Assembly (NCBI GenBank): GCA_001724265.1
Contig: MEDY01000024.1
Location: 1-64,000, forward strand
Reading direction: 5' to 3'
DNA from: Rhizaria sp. SCN 62-66
Lineage: Eukaryota > Rhizaria, unplaced
DNA: 64,000 nt
How positions within the stretch are numbered: position 1 is the stretch's first letter; the number at the start of each line of letters is the position of its first letter. Under the pieces are notes generated by a model that worked only from the letters and a program-made list of their open reading frames with translations, was not told where the DNA came from and did no database searches. The translations under genes and the position numbers were made by a program. Positions 58,082 through 64,000 of the stretch are shown piece after piece.

Positions 58082-61000
58082 GTCATTATCGTCGTCAAGC
58101 AGCAGCATCAACCCGAATAACAACTCCAGTTCAAGCTCTAGCGCGAGTGTGTCTGCCAATCATACTGCGAGTGCAAGTGCTCAGTTGAAGCTGTTTGTCG
58201 CTGCTGTGACGACGACAGCGTCCATCGTCCGCCACTCGATCAAAGTCAAGCCGCCCACTTACACGAGTAAGGGTGCGGGCAGTCGGGACGCGAACGCGAG
58301 CGCAGCGGAGGTTGTGGCGGCCGCGGCAGCAGGTGTGCCACTGTCTGTCGTCACAGCTCTTACTACCAACGCAAGCGCTCTACCAAACAACAGCGACAAC
58401 ACTAGCGGCGCACACGTGACCGCGGGTACTGCCAGTGGCTGTGAGGTGACTGTGAGCAGGGGTCCCAGGCCGGCGTCGCTGCCACTGGGGACTGTGGGCA
58501 CCGAGGTGGCCTACTATTGCGCGACTATGGCCGAGGCAGGGGCTGCAGGCAGGAACAACGACTGGGAAGCTATTGTCGTACGTTTGACAGCAAAAAATCA
58601 CAAACGGTATAGATGACATCAATATCATTGATAGAATGGACAGCTCTAAAATGTTGCATGCCTGAGCAGAGCATTTCTTTTCACTTCATTTCGCGAACTT
58701 TCAATGCTTTTTGTACTCGCTTCTCACTTCTTGTTTGTTACTCTCTGCTCTGCTTCTGATTGCTGACTGTGCGTACTTTCTGTGTACAGTCGCACGCGAG
58801 CTACTTAGTCCGCCTCTTTTCTCTCTCCGCACCACACGCGGCCCTTACACTTACACTTGTCCCCCCTAACGCTAGTAGCAATGGTGGCACTAATCCAAGT
58901 GCGGGTGGAGTTGTGGTGTTGAGGCTGCCGCGGCTAGCGCTGCCTCCCCGCGTCCCCGCCTCGGTGCTGGCCCACCCGTCACTGCTCTACTGCTCTGCCC
59001 ACGGTCATTCCGCTGCTCACGGCTGCTCTGCCGGTCAGAGCCAGAGTCTGAGTCGCAGCAACAGCGAGGTGAGCAGTAGCACTCGCGCTGACGATTATTA
59101 CGGTAGCGGCAGCGACGACGGCGACGACAATGACAGCGACGACGGCAATGACAGCACTGGCAGCGACGATGCTGACACAAGGCGTCTAAGTACCCCCTTA
59201 CGCCCCGCCGCACCCTTAGACGGCCTTCCCGGGCGGTTCTTAGCGTTGCTGCTCCAGAACACCAATACGCTGACTTTGCACGCACTGTTGACGCGTGATT
59301 TCACTGGGATCAACGCCAAAGCAGCGACTGCGATCATCGATGCTCTCGGTACGTAGCCCAGTCGACATCTATTATTGTTTCCCTGTTTTGTCTTCTGAAG
59401 TATGTTTTCAATTCAATACCAACGCCACACCACACATCTCACGTTTTCATATTTCTCATCTCTTGCTTTTGGTTGGTCCGCGCGTCCACTCAGGTGGCGG
59501 CTTCGAGCCCGGAACCGACCTGAGGGCTCTCTCGCAGACGCGTCTCCAAGAGCTCGCGCTCGGGCTCGCCGCCGCAGCCACGACAACCGCAGCTAATGCG
59601 GTTAATGCGGTCACTGCCGCTGCAAGCGCTGCGGCGAGCTCGAAAACAGCTGCGACGAGTGGTGCTGGGGTCAAGGCGATCGTGGCAGCGGCAGCGGCGG
59701 CGGCGAGCGCGGCGGCGACGGTACGTCGACGCATCAACACTTCTAGCAACTTACATCGAGCCAACCTCTTTCGTTGTAGAAATGAACAACAATGTTGAAA
59801 CACTGTTGAAACATGATCTGATAGGATATTCTCACACCGCGATTTTCTTACAGTAACACACGCACTTACGTTTTTCATGATTTTTTTTTACTTCGCGTAG
59901 ACTCTGGCGCCGCTTGGTGAGTACAACCTCAGCACCGCCCTCCACCTCCGTCTCCCCACTCCGCCACAGGTCCCCGTACCCATGCCGCCCACGGTTACTG
60001 GCAGCGCGCAGCCCACGGTCATCACAGTCACTTCGACGTCTGACCCATTTCTGTACCGCGGCGGCCCCGCTCTTGTCGAGGTCGCGCTCAATGTTACCCG
60101 CGGTGTCGCGGCCGGGGCTGGCGGCCTCTCACTCTATCGGTACGTGTGCCTGCTAGCGCCACCTCGAGTGCGACTTAGCTTTCACATGCACTTTAAAGGC
60201 ATGAACTGCAAAATCAAATCCTACAGTATCCATCGATTTATCACAATTTGTACTCGTTTCAATTTCCCATTCTTACAACCGAATATTGTGCGCGTATTTC
60301 TTGTTATCTTTTTTTTTTGTTTCATAGCTTCGTCAACCGCGTCCCGCTCTTCCCCATCCCGAGCGCGAGCGCTCGCACTGGCGCTCCCACTGAAGTGACC
60401 GCGGCTGCGGCCGCGGCTGCGGCGCCTGTTGTGACCGACGCCGCAGCTTCCGCGTTGCGTTCCCTCGTCCACGGGTCTCCTCAGACCGGGCCCTGGGCGA
60501 AGCTGGGCCTCACTGCGACTGACCGCGTGACCGTGGTCGTGGCAATGACCACTGCAGCCGCGCCGGCGCTCGCGCTCTCGGCAACTGCGGTTTCCCACAG
60601 CAATGCGAGTGCGAGATCAAGTGCAAACAATGTTGTTGGAGCTGTGAGCGAGCTGCTGGGAGTTGAGTACTCTCCTGTCACACTGCAACAAGACGGCAAC
60701 AACACTGTCACCGGTGATGCAGGACCAGGAGTACCCGCGGTCACGAGTATCGTACCCACAGTCAGCGTCGAGGTGGAGAAGGCGGTGCGGTTGTGTCTCA
60801 AGCGCTGTTGCAAGCAAGTCAGCCGCAAATTGTCGGTCGACGTTACGACTCCGACGTTCAACACAGCGTACAGGCAATCCGTCAACGGTAATGCGTGCGG
60901 TAGGGACCGCAGCGGCAGTCCAAACACAAACAGTAGCGACGGCGACGACGGTGATGAGCAGCTGAGCGTCTCAACCGCGAATGCAAGTACCCCGCACCTA

Positions 61001-61111
61001 CTTACACTGAACAAGCCGCGGCATATTGCACCCTTTGCGACGTCGTTGGACGCGTACTCGCAGCCGCCACCGGTAGTGTTCAGCAACGGCAGTCTTGAGC
61101 TGAACTACTAA
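57048..61111 (+). CDS. Topoisomerase VI subunit B-like protein
   Basis: Five exons, 57048-58577, 58790-59348, 59494-59720, 59901-60139 and 60328-61111, with GTACGT donors at all four introns, give about 1,112 residues. Spliced, it follows the Topo VI-B order. ALRALVSVFLDILDARHIPP aligns to the Bergerat N-box helix. Later come SHASYLVRLFSLSAPHAALT (transducer), HALLTRDFTGINAKAATAII and FEPGTDLRALSQTRLQELAL (helix-two-turn-helix), DPFLYRGGPALVEVALN, the hallmark LYR-FVNRVPLF across the exon 4/5 splice, and VEVEKAVRLCLKRCCKQVSR at the end. The catalytic Glu and Mg-binding Asn of the N-box appear replaced (Ala and Val), and the later glycine boxes are not recognisable. That resembles meiotic TOPOVIBL/MTOPVIB rather than active Topo VI-B. 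Ser/Asn/Gly insertions inflate exon 1. The N-terminus may be incomplete. Confidence 0.8.
58048..58080 (+). repeat. Perfect (CAT)n microsatellite coding for Ser
   Basis: About eleven perfect ATC/TCA units encode serine in exon 1 of the Topo VI-B-like gene, within an insertion between degenerate ATPase segments. It is likely length-polymorphic. Confidence 0.9.
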
Positions 61112-62436
61112 GCCTACGTGAATAGAATTGGCACACGTGAGAAACGCCAAAGATCATACTTTAGTTGAGGCGATCCCGTCTTTTTGGAGAGAGCGAACTA
61201 CATATTAAAGATATCCACAATAGTATATTCTATTATTTAAATACAACAGTTTATTTTTTTGTTCGTTGTTGACTACAATTTCGAATTCTCGCGAATGTCG
61301 CTATCGATGGTCAGGAGCTAATACTTTACCGAAGCAACAGCTGCAGAGAGATGTATAGGAGCGGATGTCGTGATTGATCGTTGTTGTTATATTGTTAACG
61401 CGGTGTATTCAGATGCCGTTAATAATATAAAAAGTAGACAAAATTAAACAGACAGGCACACACAGAGTCATCTCCAACTCAGTCAGACAAACCTCCCTCC
61501 ACCAATGAAGTGACGGGGGTGACGACTTTGACACGTTTCAGTATTAAGTTTAAAAAGAAGCAAACTTTAAAAAAACAATGCGTTTGTTGATTTGTTGAGC
61601 ATTAATGAGGAAAAACTTTACTGACTTAATGACAAAGAATGACGACTCTAGATGTGGGTAGGAGTGAAAAAAGACCAGCATTTGAGTGTTTGGGTGTGGA
61701 GGGGAGAGCAAAGAGGGTGTGACTGGATGGGGGCAAGGAGAGAGGGAATAATGTAACAGAAATGACTCGTATCTGCAGCTGCGGGCGCCATCACACAACC
61801 CATGTTTGTGTGCAGATGTAGCATCGCTGCGCGAAAGCATAAGTTGTGCTAGATTACAGCAGATTGACAGAGAGCCCGTTTTAATCAAGAAAATGGGATT
61901 TTAAGTGTACAGAAACAATATACAACTAGAACAACAACACAACCAACACGGCAACAATAGTATAAATACTAAGGTTGTGCTTGAATGTGACTATGTCCTT
62001 GAGTCAACTGTTATTGTACATTTGGAGAGTTCACTGGCACTCGCACGTGCGCGCAAACTTGCTTTAAAACATGCTAACATCATTTGCTTGCCTGGTTTTT
62101 GAGTCCGCACTGACTTTGTAGAGCGCCAGCGTGTTCACTCAATCAGTGTCCACGCTAGAGCGACTGTTAGTGGTAGTGTTTTAACAGTGTTCGAGTCAGT
62201 TACATGTCGGGTTCGTTGTTGTAAAGAGTGAATCTTCATTTTCAGGAGTTTATAAAGTCGTGAAAGATGCACAACAAAGCAACGCGGGCAAGTGAATCAG
62301 CTGCTAAGCTACGTTGGCTAGCATATGCAAGAAGAACGGCGATGTCCGGTAAGAAACAGAGGAAGAAACTAACAGTTTAGTCGTTCGTAAGTTTGTTGCC
62401 CCTTCCTCAGATTTTAGAGTTGTTTCTTACCGGACA
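61112..62436. other. Intergenic between convergent genes
   Basis: About 1.3 kb of AT-rich DNA between the Topo VI-B-like gene (+) and the small MGCC gene (-). Open frames at 61550-61888 and 61905-62102 have non-coding composition. The notable structure is the 17-base inverted repeat at 62342-62437. Confidence 0.5.
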
Positions 62437-62437
62437 T
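62342..62437. repeat. Perfect 17-base inverted repeat
   Basis: ATGTCCGGTAAGAAACA (62342-62358) is exactly complementary to 62421-62437. An inner pair GAGGAAG/CTTCCTC (62359-62365 and 62402-62408) could extend the stem. On the minus strand one arm begins at the last base of the MGCC-gene stop codon, so the transcript's 3' UTR could form a hairpin. No target-site duplication is apparent. Confidence 0.85.
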
Positions 62438-62643
62438 TACTTTTTCCTGCAGTCAGCGCAGCGGACGTAGTCGGGGGAAGACGTGGGAATGGACACGTCA
62501 GGCGTGTGCGTGTTCGAGCACGACGGGCAGACCTCCTGCTTGACGCGGCGGCGCGACTTGGACACGGACGTCTCGGACGTGCTCGGGGCGTTAGCAGCGG
62601 CAACGCGGTTCTCGTACTCCTCACGGCTCTCACAGCAGCCCAT
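62437..62643 (-). CDS. Small MGCC protein with CxxC..CxxC zinc ribbon
   Basis: A 68-residue protein that I do not recognise. It starts MGCCESREEYENRVAAANAP: Gly2 and Cys3-Cys4 fit N-myristoylation plus palmitoylation, so membrane attachment is likely. The middle is Ser-rich and basic (SKSRRRVKQE). The C-terminus has CPSC, 19 residues, then CADCRKK, a likely single zinc ribbon. The sequence before the ATG on the minus strand (TTAATCCAGAAC) resembles a splice acceptor, so a 5' UTR exon probably lies near 62880-63000. GC-rich composition against AT-rich flanks supports coding. The 3' UTR holds the 17-base inverted repeat. Confidence 0.7.
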   Translation of the reverse strand: MGCCESREEYENRVAAANAPSTSETSVSKSRRRVKQEVCPSCSNTHTPDVSIPTSSPDYVRCADCRKK

Positions 62644-63236
62644 GTTCTGGATTAAAAAAAGGAAACGGTGCGCGAAGATAGAACAAAGGGTATTCCATGC
62701 GGTGGAAGATGACAGAGTGAGAAAATAATGCGTGGAAAGGCGGGGCAAGGCGGGGAAGAGATGAGGGGAGAGTGCGCTCCTTCGTCCCAACGCCTCCTCG
62801 CGGAGATTGAGAAACGAGAGACAAAACACATACGTCACGAAGTGTGAAATCAAAAATGTGTTGTTTTAGTACCACCACATCCGAGACATGGGTGAAACTG
62901 AGCAGAATACGTCTTGGCGCGGCGCCGTACTCGTCGCGAGAAACGTAACTTGTCTCCTCTGATCGCTGGCCTGTCTGGCGCCTACCTCTCGCTCGTCAAT
63001 CGGCAGAAGTTAAGCCGTGTTCTCCTTTTTAAAGTGTCATAAAAACCTCCCTAAACAACTCACTTCACTTGCGTAGTTTAACTATATCATAGATCGGATA
63101 ATTATAAAACAAAATATCTCTTTATTCATACCTCAAGTCATCACTATCCCTGCCAAAGCTCGCGCGACCGACTTTTCCCGCGCAAAATCTATCCACAAAA
63201 CAACTTTTGTTTCAATCACTCTGCACGTTCACGCGC
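62644..63236. other. Intergenic, upstream of the MGCC gene
   Basis: Probably holds the MGCC gene's 5' UTR intron and promoter and the 3' UTR of the prolyl-tRNA synthetase gene. An open frame at 62630-62878 (-) lies in the likely UTR intron and is not called. Confidence 0.45.
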
Positions 63237-64000
63237 TTAGTAAGAGCGGCCGTACATGATCCACTTGTCGACCTTGCCGCCGCACTTGATGCACGGGAAC
63301 TGGCAGGGGTCCTCGGCGGGCTGCTCGAAGGGGATGCAGAGACTCTTGGCGGCGCCAGTGAGGGGCTCCAGGCCGGGGGCGACACCCTCCTGCAGTAAAG
63401 AATGTACAGTAAGGCGAAACATGTGAGCGTATGAAACTAAAACTAAAAGATAACGTGAAAGTCACTAGAAAACATATTACAACATAGTACTTCCTTCATA
63501 TCACATCATCCTGAAGCAATATGTCAAGGAATGAAATATTCTTGATTTGATTCGTCTAGTTTCAGCGGATCACGTACCTGGTCGTCGTTGTTAGACTCGA
63601 GCGCGGCGAGCTTAACGGAGTCAATAGCGGACTGCTTCTTGACGTCCTGCTCGCACTGCGCAGTGCCGCAGTGGGGGATGACGGCGAGGCAGCGCTCGGC
63701 CAGCACCTTCATGAACTCGTCCCAAGTCTTGGCCGTCTTGATCGAGCCCAGGTGGGTGGTCTTGGCCCGCTCGTACATCTCAGTCTGGATCTTGGCCAGG
63801 AGCGCAGGCACGGTGGTGGCGAGGTCGGCCCACGCCACGGTGGTCTTCTCGCCAGTGTCGCGGCGGACGAGAACAACGACCTCGTTGGTCATGTCCTTGG
63901 GGCCCATCTCCATGCGCAGAGGCACGCCCTTGATCTCCCAGTGGTTGAACTTCCACCCGGGGTTGTAGTGCTCGGACGAGTCGAACTCGGTGCGGATGCC
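63237..64000 (-). CDS. Prolyl-tRNA synthetase, C-terminal part (partial)
   Basis: Attaches proline to tRNA-Pro in the cytosol. Two exons are visible, 64000-63578 (runs off the window at its 5' side) and 63389-63237, joined by a 188-base phase-0 intron with donor GTACGT. The eukaryotic/archaeal-type anticodon and C-terminal zinc domain is plain: NPGWKFNHWEIKGVPLRMEM, GPKDM, VLVRRDTGEKTTV, IPHCGTAQCE, GAAKSLCIPF, CIKCGG and the family's terminal GRSY. Both cysteine pairs of the zinc site are present. Whether this is a stand-alone enzyme or part of a Glu-Pro fusion cannot be decided because the 5' part lies outside. Confidence 0.97.

Noticed and set aside
1-64000. CRISPR arrays, tRNA, rRNA or transposase genes
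   Set aside because: I looked for spaced repeats, tRNA B-box-like words and transposase motifs by eye and saw none. A tRNA scan was not possible.

Overview
This window is nuclear DNA from a unicellular eukaryote. The exons are very GC-rich and full of Ala, Ser, Gly, Gln and Asn runs. The introns (about 120-240 bases) and intergenic DNA are AT-rich. Eighteen inferred coding introns are GT..AG, and 15 of their donors read GTACG. Genes alternate strands with no operon logic. A FAN/NSMAF-type BEACH protein, an ADAM-like protease with thrombospondin repeats, ANGEL, GNL1, MPDU1 and a LicD/fukutin-type protein suggest an amorphean protist, perhaps an opisthokont or apusomonad relative. That placement is inference and no species is claimed.

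Layout. 344-6757 (-): single-exon NSMAF/FAN-like BEACH-WD40 protein. 7894-8318 (-) and 9142-10287 (+): complex I subunits NDUFA2 and NDUFA9, head to head. 10928-14251 (-): GNL1-type circularly permuted GTPase, 3 exons. 15273-20945 (+): secreted ADAM-like metalloprotease whose continuous frame is broken by one TAG at 16755. 21421-25485 (-): ANGEL-type nuclease. 26054-35757 (-): about 3,130-residue disordered scaffold, 3 exons. 36522-39229 (+): pyruvate kinase, 5 exons. 40219-52712 (+): about 4,100-residue low-complexity protein with C-terminal ankyrin-like segments. 53271-54440 (-) and 54854-56502 (+): MPDU1 and a LicD/fukutin-type protein, head to head. 57048-61111 (+): topoisomerase VI subunit B-like protein, 5 exons, with a degenerate ATPase region. 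62437-62643 (-): small MGCC protein with a zinc ribbon. 63237-64000 (-): 3' part of a eukaryotic-type prolyl-tRNA synthetase gene, running off the window.

Most genes are housekeeping: complex I assembly, glycolysis, ER glycosylation, translation. The points most worth following are the protease frame that needs a UAG to be passed, the Topo VI-B-like protein that has lost its ATP-binding residues (as in meiotic TOPOVIBL/MTOPVIB), the uncharacterised scaffolds, the GTACG donor consensus, and a 9-base word (GTCTAAGGG) recurring inside disordered coding regions. All calls come from reading sequence and remembered family motifs; no searches were run.
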